From Oscillibacter hominis (GTDB lineage Bacteria > Bacillota > Clostridia > Oscillospirales > Oscillospiraceae): a DNA stretch of 64,000 bases. A program made the translations under genes and the position numbers. Where the stretch lies: assembly GCF_014334055.1 (NCBI RefSeq), contig NZ_CP060490.1, positions 1,550,001 through 1,614,000 of the forward strand. Reading direction: 5' to 3'. The notes below the pieces were generated by a model. The model ran no database searches and was not told the DNA's origin. It saw nothing but the letters and a program-made list of their open reading frames with translations. Below, piece after piece: positions 24,895 through 33,843 of the stretch (the stretch's first letter is position 1; the number at the start of each line of letters is the position of its first letter).

Positions 24895-26277
24895 TTATTT
24901 GGACAGCTGCTCATCGATGGCCTTGGCGGCGGTCTTGCCGGCGCCCATGGCCAGGATCACGGTGGCAGCGCCAGTGACGGCGTCGCCGCCGGCATAGACG
25001 TTCTCACGGGAGGTCAGGCCGTCCTCATTGACGATGATGCCGCCCTTCTTGTTGATCTCCAGCCCCTTGGTGGTGGACTTGATCAGGGGGTTGGGGCTGG
25101 TGCCCAGCGCCATGATGACGCAGTCCACATCCAGTTCAAACTCGGATCCTGCGATCTCCACAGGACGGCGGCGGCCGGAGGCATCGGGCTCGCCCAGCTC
25201 CATGCGGATGCACTTCATGCCGCACACGTCGCCCTTTTCGTCGCCCATGATCTCCGTGGGATTGGTCAGCAGGTCAAAGATGATGCCTTCTTCCTCGGCG
25301 TGCTCCACTTCCTCCCGACGGGCGGGCAGCTCATCCTTGCCCCGGCGGTAGACAATGTGGACGTCCGCGCCCAGGCGCTTGGCGCAGCGGGCCGCATCCA
25401 TGGCCACGTTTCCGCCGCCCACCACGGCCACCTTAGCGCCGTGCTGGATGGGTGTGTTGGAACCGGGCTGATAGGCTTTCATCAGGTTGATCCGGGTCAG
25501 GAACTCATTGGCGGAATAGACGCCGCAGAGGTTCTCGCCGGGGATGTGCATAAACATGGGCAGTCCCGCACCGGAGCCGATGAACACGGCCTCAAAGCCG
25601 TACTCCTCCATCAGCTCGTCGATGGAGAGCACACGGCCGATGACCATATCGGTCTCCACCTTGACACCCATGGCCTTCAGGCCGTCCACTTCCTTCTGCA
25701 CGATGCTCTTGGGCAGACGGAACTCGGGGATGCCGTAGACCAGCACGCCGCCGGCCAGATGCAGCGCCTCAAATACCGTGACCTCGTAGCCTTTGCGGGC
25801 CAGGTCGCCGGCGCAGGTCAGTCCCGCAGGGCCGGAGCCCACCACAGCCACCTTGTGGCCGTTGGAAGCCGGCTTGACAGCGGCCTCGGTGCAGTGTGCG
25901 TTGTGCCAGTCGGCCACAAAACGCTCCAGACGGCCGATTCCCACCGGCTCGCCCTTGACGCCGCGGACGCAGTACTTCTCGCACTGGCTCTCCTGGGGGC
26001 AGACGCGGCCGCAGACGGCGGGCAGGGCGGAGGTGGCGGAGATGATCTGGTAGGCCGCCTCAAAGTCTCCCTTGGCCACCTCGGCGATGAAATCGGGAAT
26101 ATGTACCATGACCGGGCAGCCCTGCATACAGGGCTTATTCTTGCAGTGCAGGCAGCGCTGTGCCTCGTCCAGAGCCTGCTCCTCCGTGTAGCCCAGGGCC
26201 ACTTCCTCAAAATTCTTATTGCGGACATCCGGCTCCTGAGAGGGCATCGGATTCTTCTTCAAAGACATGTTTGCCAT
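24895..26277 (-). CDS. nfnB: NfnB/GltA-like NADPH-binding flavoprotein subunit
   Basis: The 460-residue protein resembles the small subunit of glutamate synthase: N-terminal Cys clusters for [4Fe-4S] centres (LHCKNKPCMQGCP and CGRVCPQESQCEKYC), an FAD site (VVGSGPAGLTCAGDLA) and an NADPH site (VVGGGNVAMDAARCAKR). It lies two bases after the NfnA-like gene and no large glutamate synthase subunit is present, which points to NfnAB, the bifurcating NADH-dependent ferredoxin:NADP+ oxidoreductase, or the related sulfide dehydrogenase. AGGAGG precedes ATG. Confidence 0.9.
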   Translation of the reverse strand: MANMSLKKNPMPSQEPDVRNKNFEEVALGYTEEQALDEAQRCLHCKNKPCMQGCPVMVHIPDFIAEVAKGDFEAAYQIISATSALPAVCGRVCPQESQCEKYCVRGVKGEPVGIGRLERFVADWHNAHCTEAAVKPASNGHKVAVVGSGPAGLTCAGDLARKGYEVTVFEALHLAGGVLVYGIPEFRLPKSIVQKEVDGLKAMGVKVETDMVIGRVLSIDELMEEYGFEAVFIGSGAGLPMFMHIPGENLCGVYSANEFLTRINLMKAYQPGSNTPIQHGAKVAVVGGGNVAMDAARCAKRLGADVHIVYRRGKDELPARREEVEHAEEEGIIFDLLTNPTEIMGDEKGDVCGMKCIRMELGEPDASGRRRPVEIAGSEFELDVDCVIMALGTSPNPLIKSTTKGLEINKKGGIIVNEDGLTSRENVYAGGDAVTGAATVILAMGAGKTAAKAIDEQLSK

Positions 26278-26279
26278 TG

Positions 26280-27122
26280 TTATTTGACCTCCTGTTTGAA
26301 CAGATTGCAGGCTTCTTCGTAAGCGTGGCGTTCAAATTCCTTGTACATGGCGCCGCGCTTCACAGCCAGATCCCAATCCACCTGGTGCCCGTCAAAGTCG
26401 GGGCCGTCCACACAGGCAAACTTGGTCTCGCCGCCCACGCTGATCCGGCAGCCGCCGCACATGCCGGTGCCGTCGATCATGATGGGGCTCATGGAGACAA
26501 TGGTTTTCAATCCGTAGGGCTTGGTGGTCAAGGAGACAAACTTCATCATCATCATGGGGCCGATGGCAAACACCTCGTCATAGGTGTTGCCCGCTTCGAT
26601 GAGCTGCTTGAGGGCGTCGGTGACAAGGCCCTTTTCGCCATAGGTGCCATCGTCGGTCATCAGCTTCATCACATCGCTGACTGCCCGGAAATCCTCTTCC
26701 AGGATGACCAGGTCCTTATTCTTAAAGCCCACCACCGTGTGGACCTCGGTGCCGTTATCGTGAAACGCCTTGGCCACGGGATAGGCAATGGCGCAGCCGA
26801 CGCCGCCGCCCACCACGCAGACCTTCTTGCGGCCCGCCGTCTCGGTGGCCTTGCCCAGAGGGCCCACGAAATCCTGTAAATAGTCCCCTTCCGCCTTGTG
26901 GTTCAGCTTCTCAGTGGTCGCACCCACAATCTGGAAGATGATCGTAATGGTGCCCTTGGCCGTGTCGGCATTGTAGATGGTCAGAGGGATGCGCTCCCCG
27001 TCCTCATCCACCCGCAGGATGATGAACTGGCCCGGCTGGGCCTTTTTGGCAATCAGAGGCGCTTCCACTTCCAGCAGCGTCACTGTGGGCCGGAGTGCCT
27101 CTCTTCTAACGATGCGATACAT
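26280..27122 (-). CDS. nfnA: NfnA-like ferredoxin-NADP+ reductase subunit
   Basis: The 280-residue protein has an FNR-type FAD domain (PLTIYNADTAKG, about 45-56), an NAD domain (VCVVGGGVGCAIAYPVAKAF) and a C-terminal [2Fe-2S] motif, DGTGMCGGCR...FACVDGPDFDG, the Asp plus three Cys ligand pattern of NfnA. The start MYRIVRREAL at 27122 has AAGGA upstream; seven more upstream codons are open. Together with NfnB it links ferredoxin, NADH and NADPH pools in fermenting anaerobes. Confidence 0.9.
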   Translation of the reverse strand: MYRIVRREALRPTVTLLEVEAPLIAKKAQPGQFIILRVDEDGERIPLTIYNADTAKGTITIIFQIVGATTEKLNHKAEGDYLQDFVGPLGKATETAGRKKVCVVGGGVGCAIAYPVAKAFHDNGTEVHTVVGFKNKDLVILEEDFRAVSDVMKLMTDDGTYGEKGLVTDALKQLIEAGNTYDEVFAIGPMMMMKFVSLTTKPYGLKTIVSMSPIMIDGTGMCGGCRISVGGETKFACVDGPDFDGHQVDWDLAVKRGAMYKEFERHAYEEACNLFKQEVK

Positions 27123-27225
27123 AAAGTTCCTTCTTTCCCTCAAAAGTCATGTGATCCGGAGTATCCTTCCTCTTTCGCCGTATGCTGTTTTATAATTGCC
27201 AAACAATTAACAAGCGTACGGTACT

Positions 27226-27254
27226 ATATTAACACGGCAAGCCTACCTCGTCAA
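27226..27254 (-). promoter_or_regulatory. Sigma-A promoter of nfnAB
   Basis: Minus strand: TTGACG (27254-27249), 17 bases, TAATAT (27231-27226). The leader contains a small inverted repeat, AATTG CCAAA CAATT, that could be an operator. Confidence 0.7.
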
Positions 27255-27357
27255 ATAATTTTCATCGGCTTTTCGCTGGAATTTCATCTTCTTTTTTGTC
27301 AGATTCGACGTTTTTTACAGTTTGGGTGCCGGCTGGGCCGAACTGTGGAAAAACCAT

Positions 27358-28020
27358 CTACAGGAGCAGGGTGATTTCCCCATTTTTTACCTCCGCAAGC
27401 CCCTCTTCCCGGATCTTTTTCAACTCCCGCATCATGGCGCTGCGGTCGGTGCTGATGTACTCCGCCAGACGGCTCAGCGAGAAGGGCAGAAGAAAGGTGC
27501 TGCCACCATTTTTCGATGCCTGCAGCGTAAAATAGCACATCAGCTTATCCCGGATGGAGCGCTGGGAAAGCACCTCCACCCGCTCCCCCAAGGCCAGGGT
27601 CTTGTCGGAAATCAGCCGGAGCATATTCTGCACCAGCATGCTGTGGTGGGTGCATGCCCGTTCACAGCGTTTGACGATATGTGCATAGTCTACAAACTCC
27701 ACCCGGCAGTCCTTTTCGCAGACCACCATCAGGCTGTCACCGCCGATACCGGAAAACGCTACGGTTTCACCGAACACGCTGCCGGCCCCCATCTCCTCCA
27801 GGATGGTGTTGTTCCCGTCGGCGTCAATGCGCAGCAGGGCCGCCGTCCCATCCTCCAAAATCCCCACCTGATGGGGGTTGCCCTCCCCAAAGTTGAGGAT
27901 GATCTCCCCGGGCTGATAGGCCTTGGTCCTCATTTGGAAGCAATCCACCATCTGAAGGTAGCTGTCATAGCTGATCCCCTCGAAAAGCGGGCTCCGCCGG
28001 ATCTCCTCCCGCGTCATCAT
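27358..28020 (-). CDS. Crp/Fnr family transcriptional regulator
   Basis: The 220-residue protein has a cyclic-nucleotide-binding-type beta roll (about 10-130, with YQPGEIILNFGEG and GAGSVFGETVAFSG) and a C-terminal winged helix (about 150-220, with LSRLAEYISTDRSAMMREL). No N-terminal Cys cluster is present, so it is not an FNR-type Fe-S sensor. GGAGGAG precedes tandem ATG codons. It lies upstream of nfnAB on the same strand, so it may act on redox genes; its ligand is unknown. Confidence 0.9.
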   Translation of the reverse strand: MMTREEIRRSPLFEGISYDSYLQMVDCFQMRTKAYQPGEIILNFGEGNPHQVGILEDGTAALLRIDADGNNTILEEMGAGSVFGETVAFSGIGGDSLMVVCEKDCRVEFVDYAHIVKRCERACTHHSMLVQNMLRLISDKTLALGERVEVLSQRSIRDKLMCYFTLQASKNGGSTFLLPFSLSRLAEYISTDRSAMMRELKKIREEGLAEVKNGEITLLL

Positions 28021-28041
28021 AGCCGCTCCTCCTCTCTATTT

Positions 28042-28093
28042 GTTGCAAAGGCAACCTTTTTTCTATCATATCGCAAGACACAAAAAAAGTAAA
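28042..28093 (-). promoter_or_regulatory. Promoter and palindrome ahead of the Crp/Fnr gene
   Basis: Minus strand: TTTACT (28093-28088), 17 bases, TATGAT (28070-28065). A perfect inverted repeat GTTGC AAAG GCAAC (28042-28055) lies between promoter and start and resembles a Crp-type half-site pair, a candidate autoregulatory operator. Confidence 0.55.
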
Positions 28094-28208
28094 CAGGCCC
28101 CTTTGCGGATGTTTCCAAATTATTCACGATTTTTTCTTCCTCAGGCGTTATACTGTACATAACAAGGGAGTTCTCCTCCCGGACAACAGACGGAAAGAGG
28201 CGTATCGC

Positions 28209-28637
28209 TTGAACATTGCGTATTTTCTAATGCCAAAGAGCAAAGTCGCGTTTTTATATGACGACTGTACCTTCCGCCAAGGTCTGGAGAAGATGCGGCA
28301 CCATGGTTACACCGCCATCCCGGTCATCTCCCGGTCCGGTCAATACATCGGAACCGTCAGCGAGGGGGATTTCCTCTGGGCGCTGGTCCAGGATACCCGG
28401 GGCGAGGTGGAGCCCATTGCCCTGAAGGATACGGAAACCCTTCATGTGCGGGATATCATCCGGCCGGGCCAGTACCCCTGTGTACGGATCACCGTATCCA
28501 TGGACGCCCTGCTGCACAACGCCACAAAGCAGAACTTCATCCCGGTGGTGGATGATCTGGGCAATTTTATCGGCATCGTCACCCGCAAGGACATCATCCG
28601 CTATTTCGCAGAGGAAAAAGTCCCAATGGAGGCATAG
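28209..28637 (+). CDS. CBS domain pair protein
   Basis: The 142-residue protein consists of two CBS motifs only (YDDCTFRQGLEKMRHHGYTA with IPVISRSGQYIGTVSEGDF; then VSMDALLHNATKQNFIPVVD with GNFIGIVTRKDIIRYF). Such stand-alone CBS proteins bind adenine nucleotides. The start is TTG (MNIAYFLMPKSKV), the usual family beginning, after AAAGAGG; ATG seven codons later lacks a site. TATACT at 28149-28154 is a likely -10. It is divergent from the Crp/Fnr gene. Confidence 0.85.
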   Translation: MNIAYFLMPKSKVAFLYDDCTFRQGLEKMRHHGYTAIPVISRSGQYIGTVSEGDFLWALVQDTRGEVEPIALKDTETLHVRDIIRPGQYPCVRITVSMDALLHNATKQNFIPVVDDLGNFIGIVTRKDIIRYFAEEKVPMEA

Positions 28638-28651
28638 CATACATATCTCTG

Positions 28652-28686
28652 CCACGGGCCGCTTCTACGGCCCGTGGTTTTTTTGT
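28652..28686 (+). terminator. Terminator of the CBS gene
   Basis: A 10-bp stem (ccacgggccg/cggcccgtgg), loop of six, then T9. Confidence 0.9.
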
Positions 28687-28911
28687 CGTCTTTCGGCCCG
28701 CCGCCTTCATTTCCCCTATCCCCGGCATCCGCCTCCTCCGCCGCTTCCCTCTGCTCCGTTCCTTTTGGCACAATGCTTCTTTTGGGCTTTAAAGGGTCAG
28801 AATCAAACTTTTCGTTTCCCTAATTTTGCATTCATAGTCATAAAAAGCTGCATTTTTCTTGCATCTACGTGCTTTTCCCCTCTTTCCCGTTCCATTTTCC
28901 CTGTGTAAAGG
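28687..28911. other. Intergenic region, nothing recognised
   Basis: Pyrimidine-rich on the plus strand (many C/T runs). I see no gene, riboswitch or inverted repeat of note. Confidence 0.4.
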
Positions 28912-28940
28912 TTGACTTTCTCCCTTCCAACTGCTACCAT
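28912..28940 (+). promoter_or_regulatory. Possible promoter of the NSS transporter
   Basis: TTGACT, 17 bases, TACCAT; the -10 is poor, so this is tentative. Confidence 0.45.
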
Positions 28941-29003
28941 ACAGTATTAGATTTCCGCAGGTTGTGTTTGCCTGCGTAAGTGTACATGAAGGAGAAAGAT
29001 CGA

Positions 29004-30362
29004 ATGAAACGAGAAAACTTCCAATCCCGGCTGGGCTTTTTGCTGGTGAGCGCCGGCTGTGCCATCGGAATCGGGAACGTGTGGAAATTCCCCTATGTGA
29101 CCGGCGAAAACGGCGGCGGCGTGTTTGTGCTCTTCTACCTGCTGTTTCTGATCATCATGGGCGTGCCCGTGCTGACCATGGAGCTGGCGGTGGGCCGTGC
29201 CAGCCGGAAAAGCGCGGTGCTGGGCTACAAAGCCCTGGAGAAGCCGGGCAGCAAGTGGCATATCCACGGCTGGTTCTGCGTCATTGGCTGCTATCTGTTG
29301 ATGATGTACTACACCACCGTGTCCGGCTGGATGCTGGGCTATTTCTTCAAATTTGCCGGCGGCGCCTTCTCCGGTTTGGAGGGCGGCGAGGCCATTGACG
29401 GCGTGTTCAACGCCATGCTGGCGGATCCCGCCGAAATGGCCATGTGGATGGTGATTACTGTCCTGGCCGGCTTCTTTGTATGCAGCTTTGGCCTGCAAAA
29501 GGGGCTGGAGCGTATCACGAAGGTCATGATGATCGGGCTTCTTGTGCTGATCGTGGTGCTGGCGGTCCACAGCCTGACTTTGGAAGGCGCCATGGAGGGT
29601 GTAAAATTCTATCTGCTGCCTGATTTCCAGCGGGCTTCCGAGGTGGGGCTTGGCAATGTGATTACCGCAGCCATGAACCAGTCCTTCTTCACCCTGAGCC
29701 TGGGCATCGCAGCCATGGAGATTTTCGGCAGCTATATGTCCAAGGACCACACCCTCACCGGCGAGGCCGTCCGCATCTGCGGGCTGGACACCTTTGTGGC
29801 GCTGATGTCCGGCCTTATCATCTTCCCCGCCTGCTTCTCCTTCCATGTGGAGACCACCCAGGGCCCTCCACTGATCTTCATGACGCTGCCCCGCGTGTTT
29901 GTGAACATGGCCGGCGGCCGGCTCTGGGGCACGCTGTTCTTCCTGTTCATGACCTTTGCCAGCTTCTCCACCGTCATCGCGGTGTTTGAGAACCTGCTGG
30001 CCAGCTGCATCGACAACTTCGGCTGGAGCCGGAAAAAGTCGGTGGTCATCAACTGCGTCTTTGTCCTGATTGCCAGCCTGCCCTGCCTGTTGGGCTACAA
30101 CGTGCTGAGCGGCTTCCATCCCATCCTGGGCAAGGACGTATTGGACAGCGAGGACTTTTTGGTCAGCAATCTCCTGCTGCCCCTGGGCTCTCTGGTCTAC
30201 CTGCTCTTCTGCGTCAGCAAGTGGGGCTGGGGCTACGACAAATACCTGGAGGAAGCCAATACGGGCACCGGGCTTAAGATGTCCCGCAGCCGGGTTTTGA
30301 AGTTCTATCTCCAGTTCATCCTGCCCATCCTGATCCTCATCATCCTGATCATGGGACTGTAA
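29004..30362 (+). CDS. Sodium-dependent transporter, NSS family
   Basis: The 452-residue protein has the neurotransmitter:sodium symporter start RLGFLLVSAGCAIGIGNVWKFPY and a second signature at PVLTMELAVGRASRKS, with about 11 membrane helices. Bacterial members (LeuT, MhsT, TnaT) import amino acids with Na+; the solute here cannot be read from sequence. AAGGAG lies nine bases before the ATG at 29004; upstream ATGs overlap that site. It is monocistronic, with its own terminator. Confidence 0.92.
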   Translation: MKRENFQSRLGFLLVSAGCAIGIGNVWKFPYVTGENGGGVFVLFYLLFLIIMGVPVLTMELAVGRASRKSAVLGYKALEKPGSKWHIHGWFCVIGCYLLMMYYTTVSGWMLGYFFKFAGGAFSGLEGGEAIDGVFNAMLADPAEMAMWMVITVLAGFFVCSFGLQKGLERITKVMMIGLLVLIVVLAVHSLTLEGAMEGVKFYLLPDFQRASEVGLGNVITAAMNQSFFTLSLGIAAMEIFGSYMSKDHTLTGEAVRICGLDTFVALMSGLIIFPACFSFHVETTQGPPLIFMTLPRVFVNMAGGRLWGTLFFLFMTFASFSTVIAVFENLLASCIDNFGWSRKKSVVINCVFVLIASLPCLLGYNVLSGFHPILGKDVLDSEDFLVSNLLLPLGSLVYLLFCVSKWGWGYDKYLEEANTGTGLKMSRSRVLKFYLQFILPILILIILIMGL

Positions 30363-30369
30363 GAATACG

Positions 30370-30404
30370 CCCTGCGCGGCTTTTTGCCGCGCAGGGCTTT
30401 TTTC
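30370..30404 (+). terminator. Terminator of the NSS transporter
   Basis: A perfect 12-bp stem (gccctgcgcggc/gccgcgcagggc), loop of five T, then T6. Confidence 0.9.
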
Positions 30405-30407
30405 AGT

Positions 30408-30458
30408 TGACAAAGCCCAAACATGGTGCTATTTTAATTTACAGACCATCGGTCTGTA
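30408..30458 (+). promoter_or_regulatory. Promoter and TetR operator of the tetR gene
   Basis: TTGACA (30408-30413), about 16 bases and TATTTT (from 30430) form a promoter. The near-perfect palindrome tACAGACCATCGGTCTGTA (30440-30458) lies just downstream of the -10 and matches the site before the MFS gene at 31170. Confidence 0.75.
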
Positions 30459-30471
30459 TTGAGGAGGGCAT

Positions 30472-31134
30472 ATGGCAAGGAACAAACATCCGGAGGAAAC
30501 GGTCAACCTGATCCTCCGCACGGCGGCGCGGCTGTTTGCGGAAAAGGGCTATGATGAAACCTCCATCCAGGACATCATTTCCGTGACAAGGCTGTCCAAG
30601 GGCGCCATTTATCACCATTTCGCCTCCAAAGAGGAGATTTTTATCCGGATCTGCGAACACATCGGCCGGGAAAACGAGGCCCAGCTCTCCCGGGTCCGGG
30701 ACAGCAAAACCTTAAACGGCCAGGAGAAGATGCGGGAAATCTTCCGCTGCGCCCTGCTCTCCGACAACCAGCAGCAGATGCTGAGCATCACCCCCTATTT
30801 GATCAACAGCCCCAAATTCCTGGCCATGCAGCTGCGCAATATCTACGAGGAGGTGGTTCCCGACTTCATCTGCCCCATCCTGGAGGAGGGCATTGCCGAT
30901 GGCTCCATCCAGACCCAGCACCCCAAAGAGCTGGCGGAGGCCCTGATGACCCTCTCGGACATCTGGCTCCACCCCCTGCTCCAGCCCACCACGCCGGAAG
31001 AGGTCCGGAACCGGTGCGCCCTGTACAACCAAATGACCCGCCCCTTTGGCATGGAGCTTTTGGACGGGGAACTGGTGGAGGCGCTGGTGCGCTACAGCAG
31101 GTTATTGAACCAACAGGCCCTTTCCCTTGAATGA
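30472..31134 (+). CDS. TetR family transcriptional regulator
   Basis: The 220-residue protein has an N-terminal TetR helix-turn-helix (LFAEKGYDETSIQDIISVTR followed by LSKGAIYHHFASKEEIF, about residues 20-57) and an all-helical ligand-binding domain. GAGGAGG precedes ATG. It lies 70 bases before an MFS transporter gene carrying the same operator, so it most likely represses itself and the transporter and is released by a transported compound. Confidence 0.92.
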   Translation: MARNKHPEETVNLILRTAARLFAEKGYDETSIQDIISVTRLSKGAIYHHFASKEEIFIRICEHIGRENEAQLSRVRDSKTLNGQEKMREIFRCALLSDNQQQMLSITPYLINSPKFLAMQLRNIYEEVVPDFICPILEEGIADGSIQTQHPKELAEALMTLSDIWLHPLLQPTTPEEVRNRCALYNQMTRPFGMELLDGELVEALVRYSRLLNQQALSLE

Positions 31135-31169
31135 ACTGCCCCGCCGCGGGCAGTTTCCTTTGGCCATTA

Positions 31170-31189
31170 TACAAACCGACGGTCGGTAT
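31170..31189 (+). promoter_or_regulatory. TetR operator ahead of the MFS gene
   Basis: tACAAACCGACGGTCGGTA contains the perfect palindrome ACCGAC-G-GTCGGT (31175-31187) and matches the site at 30440-30458 at most positions. A TATACA just upstream (31168-31173) could be the -10. Confidence 0.75.
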
Positions 31190-31204
31190 TATTAAGGAGG
31201 AATT

Positions 31205-32443
31205 ATGAAACCAGTTACTTTATTCCGAAGAGACTTCACCCTCGTGGTGATTGGGCAGATCATCTCCCTGTTCGGAAACGCCATTTTGCGCTTTGCCCTG
31301 CCCCTTTACCTGCTGCGCAGCACCGGCTCTTCCACCCTCTTTGGAGCGGTCAATGCGGCCGCCTTTGTGCCCCTCATCCTCTGCTCGCCGTTGGGCGGCG
31401 TGCTGGCGGACCGCTTCCGCAAGCAGCGCATCATGGTGTACCTGGATTTCTCCACGGCGGGGCTTATTTTTCTCTTTTACCTGCTTTACGATGCCGTGCC
31501 GCTGGTCCCGCTGATGGTTGTCTCTTTGATGCTGCTCTATGGCATCTCCGGCGCCTATCAGCCGGCGGTACAGTCCAGCATCCCGGCCCTGATCCCGCCG
31601 GAGCAGATCACCCAGGCAAACGCAGTCATCAATATGGTCAGCACCCTCTCAGGGCTGCTGGGGCCGGTGACCGGCGGGATCCTGTTCAGCCTCTGGGGGA
31701 TCGTTCCCATCCTTCTGGTCAGCGTCTTCTGCTTTCTGGCCTCCGCCGTGATGGAGCTGTTCATCCACATCCCCTGTATCCCGCAGAGCACCCATGGCTC
31801 CGCCCTTGCTGTCGTCCGGGGCGACCTCAGGGAGAGCTGGCAGTTCATCCGCCGGGAAAAGCCGGTCTTCCTTCCGGCTGTGGCTGTGCTGGCCCTCTTC
31901 AACCTGGTGCTGTCCGCGGCCATGATCGTGGGCATCCCGGTGATGGTGGTGACGCTTTTAGGCATGGGAGACACCGCGCTGGGTATGACGCAGGGAGCCC
32001 TTGGCCTGGGCGGCCTGGCGGGCGGAGTGCTGGCCGGCATTCTTGGCGGGCGGCTGAAACTGCGCCACGGCAGCCTGCTCCTGGCCGTCTGTGCCTTGAC
32101 GGCGGGAGTCATGGGGGCCGCCCTTCTGCCCGGCGTCCCCCGGCAGGCGGGCTACCTGCTCATCACCGTCATGAGCTTTACAGCCATGGCGGCCTCCACC
32201 CTCTTTACTGTCCTCATGTGCTCCGCCGTACAGCGCCAGACGCCGCCCCATCTCATCGGAAAGGTCATGGCTTTTGTCCTGGCGGCAGCCAACTGCGCCT
32301 CCCCCCTGGGCCAGGCACTGTACGGAAGGCTCTTTGACCTGTGGGACGGCTGTTTCGTGGCGCTGGGAGCCGCCGCATCCTCGCTTCTGATTGCCCTTTA
32401 TGCCCGTGGCGTGTTCCTCCGCCTTGAGCGGGAAAACGGGTAG
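31205..32443 (+). CDS. MFS transporter
   Basis: The 412-residue protein has 12 predicted helices and the MFS loop GGVLADRFRKQRIMVYLD between helices 2 and 3. It resembles MFS-3/enterobactin-exporter-like drug efflux pumps. AAGGAGG precedes ATG. Control by the adjacent TetR protein through the shared operator suggests export of a toxic or signalling small molecule. Confidence 0.9.
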   Translation: MKPVTLFRRDFTLVVIGQIISLFGNAILRFALPLYLLRSTGSSTLFGAVNAAAFVPLILCSPLGGVLADRFRKQRIMVYLDFSTAGLIFLFYLLYDAVPLVPLMVVSLMLLYGISGAYQPAVQSSIPALIPPEQITQANAVINMVSTLSGLLGPVTGGILFSLWGIVPILLVSVFCFLASAVMELFIHIPCIPQSTHGSALAVVRGDLRESWQFIRREKPVFLPAVAVLALFNLVLSAAMIVGIPVMVVTLLGMGDTALGMTQGALGLGGLAGGVLAGILGGRLKLRHGSLLLAVCALTAGVMGAALLPGVPRQAGYLLITVMSFTAMAASTLFTVLMCSAVQRQTPPHLIGKVMAFVLAAANCASPLGQALYGRLFDLWDGCFVALGAAASSLLIALYARGVFLRLERENG

Positions 32444-32499
32444 CATCTGCACCAGACGAGACAGCCGAAATCCAGCTGGCTCCAGCGGCCGGAACGCGA

Positions 32500-32528
32500 T
32501 TGTCCCCGGCGAAGTTTCGTGCTATACT
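32500..32528 (+). promoter_or_regulatory. Promoter of the GNAT-YoaP gene
   Basis: TTGTCC, 17 bases, TATACT, 44 bases before the start codon. Confidence 0.65.
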
Positions 32529-32572
32529 GGATTCAGCTCAACCATCCTATCTTTTGAGGGAGACTGAACACA

Positions 32573-33325
32573 ATGTGTACTGAGTTCGTCAATGTAACAA
32601 CGGAAACCTTGGCCAATGAGCATTTGTGCTGCATCATACGCACCAAAAAAGCGCACCCGGGCGTGGAGGCAAAGCGGGAGTGGCTCTCAGACCGGCTGAA
32701 GGAGGGGCATGTCTTTCGGAAATTAGACGCAAAGGCCACGGTTTTCATTGAGTATGCGCCTCTTGAAACCGCGTGGGTTCCCGTCACCGGCGACAACTAT
32801 CTCTATGTATACTGCCTGTGGGTAGAAAGCGGCCTCAAGGGGAACGGGTATGGCAAAGCGCTGATGGAGTACTGTTTGGCAGATGCCAAGGCGCAGGGAA
32901 AATCCGGCGTCTGCATGCTTGGGTCCACCAAGCAGAAGGCTTGGCTTTTCGATCAGGCCTTTGCCAAAAAATACGGCTTTGAGGCAGTGGACACCACTGG
33001 GTATGGCTACGATCTGCTTGCGCTTTCCTTTGACGGAACCACGCCGCAGTTCACAAAAGCCGCCAAAGCCGGAACCATCGACAGGGATGAGCTGACCATT
33101 TACTATGACCTGCAGTGTCCCTACATCCCTCAAGCCATTGAGACGGTGCGCCGGCATTGCGTGGAGAATGACATCCCCGCCTCCTTTCTCCAGGTGGATT
33201 CGCTGGAAAAGGCAAAGGAGCTGCCCTGCGTATTCAACAACTGGGCTGCATTCTACAAAGGCAAATTTGAGACCGTCAACCTCCTGCTGGATGTCTCCTA
33301 TCTAAAGAGGCTGCTGAAAAAATGA
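32573..33325 (+). CDS. GNAT acetyltransferase with YoaP-like C-terminal domain
   Basis: The 250-residue protein has a GNAT domain in its first 160 residues, with the acetyl-CoA loop segment VESGLKGNGYGKALMEYCLADA, and a C-terminal YoaP-type domain (about 180-250) with YYDLQCPYIPQAIETVRRHC, a thioredoxin-like CPY motif. The substrate is unknown. GAGGGAG lies before ATG. It has its own promoter and terminator. Confidence 0.85.
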   Translation: MCTEFVNVTTETLANEHLCCIIRTKKAHPGVEAKREWLSDRLKEGHVFRKLDAKATVFIEYAPLETAWVPVTGDNYLYVYCLWVESGLKGNGYGKALMEYCLADAKAQGKSGVCMLGSTKQKAWLFDQAFAKKYGFEAVDTTGYGYDLLALSFDGTTPQFTKAAKAGTIDRDELTIYYDLQCPYIPQAIETVRRHCVENDIPASFLQVDSLEKAKELPCVFNNWAAFYKGKFETVNLLLDVSYLKRLLKK

Positions 33326-33328
33326 ATC

Positions 33329-33368
33329 AGGCATCCGGCCCGGATTCCTCCCGGGCCGGATGCCTTTT
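33329..33368 (+). terminator. Terminator of the GNAT-YoaP gene
   Basis: A 15-bp perfect stem (aggcatccggcccgg/ccgggccggatgcct) followed by T4; it also lies downstream of the convergent DUF3021 gene. Confidence 0.85.
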
Positions 33369-33380
33369 CTTGGCTGCTCC

Positions 33381-33833
33381 CTATTTCCTGTCGCCTTTCT
33401 TGTACGCCTCCAACTCACGCTCCAGGTGGACCGTGTCCGCGTCCCGCTCAAACTTCAGCCCCAAGAGCATGGCGCAGCAGCCAAAGGCCATGAACAGTCC
33501 CAACAGCCAGGGGCACCAGCTGCCCAGGCCCTCCATCCATCCAAAGGCCAGCGCGCAGATCACCGTGGCTCCGGTGGCGCCGGCCACCCAAAGCGCGGAG
33601 CGCCACCCCATTTCCCTTTTGCTGTAGGTCCGTTTCCCCTCCAGCAGCAGCACCTGCGCCAGGGCCACCACCATGGCCAGCAGCAGCATTTGCAGCAGAT
33701 GGATCAGCTTCAGCGAGTCGCCGCCGGAAAGCGCCGTCACCAGCCCCGAGAGAAATACCAGCGCCGCAAAATAAATTCCCATGTAGAACTTGGCATTCAT
33801 GCCCCAAACATAGAATTTTTGAAACTCTTTCAT
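33381..33833 (-). CDS. DUF3021 membrane protein
   Basis: The 150-residue protein has four predicted membrane helices and a charged C-terminal tail (VHLERELEAYKKGDRK), the DUF3021 layout. These proteins are encoded next to LytTR regulators and are thought to inhibit or modulate them from the membrane. AAGGAGG precedes ATG, 10 bases after the LytTR stop. Confidence 0.85.
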   Translation of the reverse strand: MKEFQKFYVWGMNAKFYMGIYFAALVFLSGLVTALSGGDSLKLIHLLQMLLLAMVVALAQVLLLEGKRTYSKREMGWRSALWVAGATGATVICALAFGWMEGLGSWCPWLLGLFMAFGCCAMLLGLKFERDADTVHLERELEAYKKGDRK

Positions 33834-33843
33834 ATGCTCCTCC

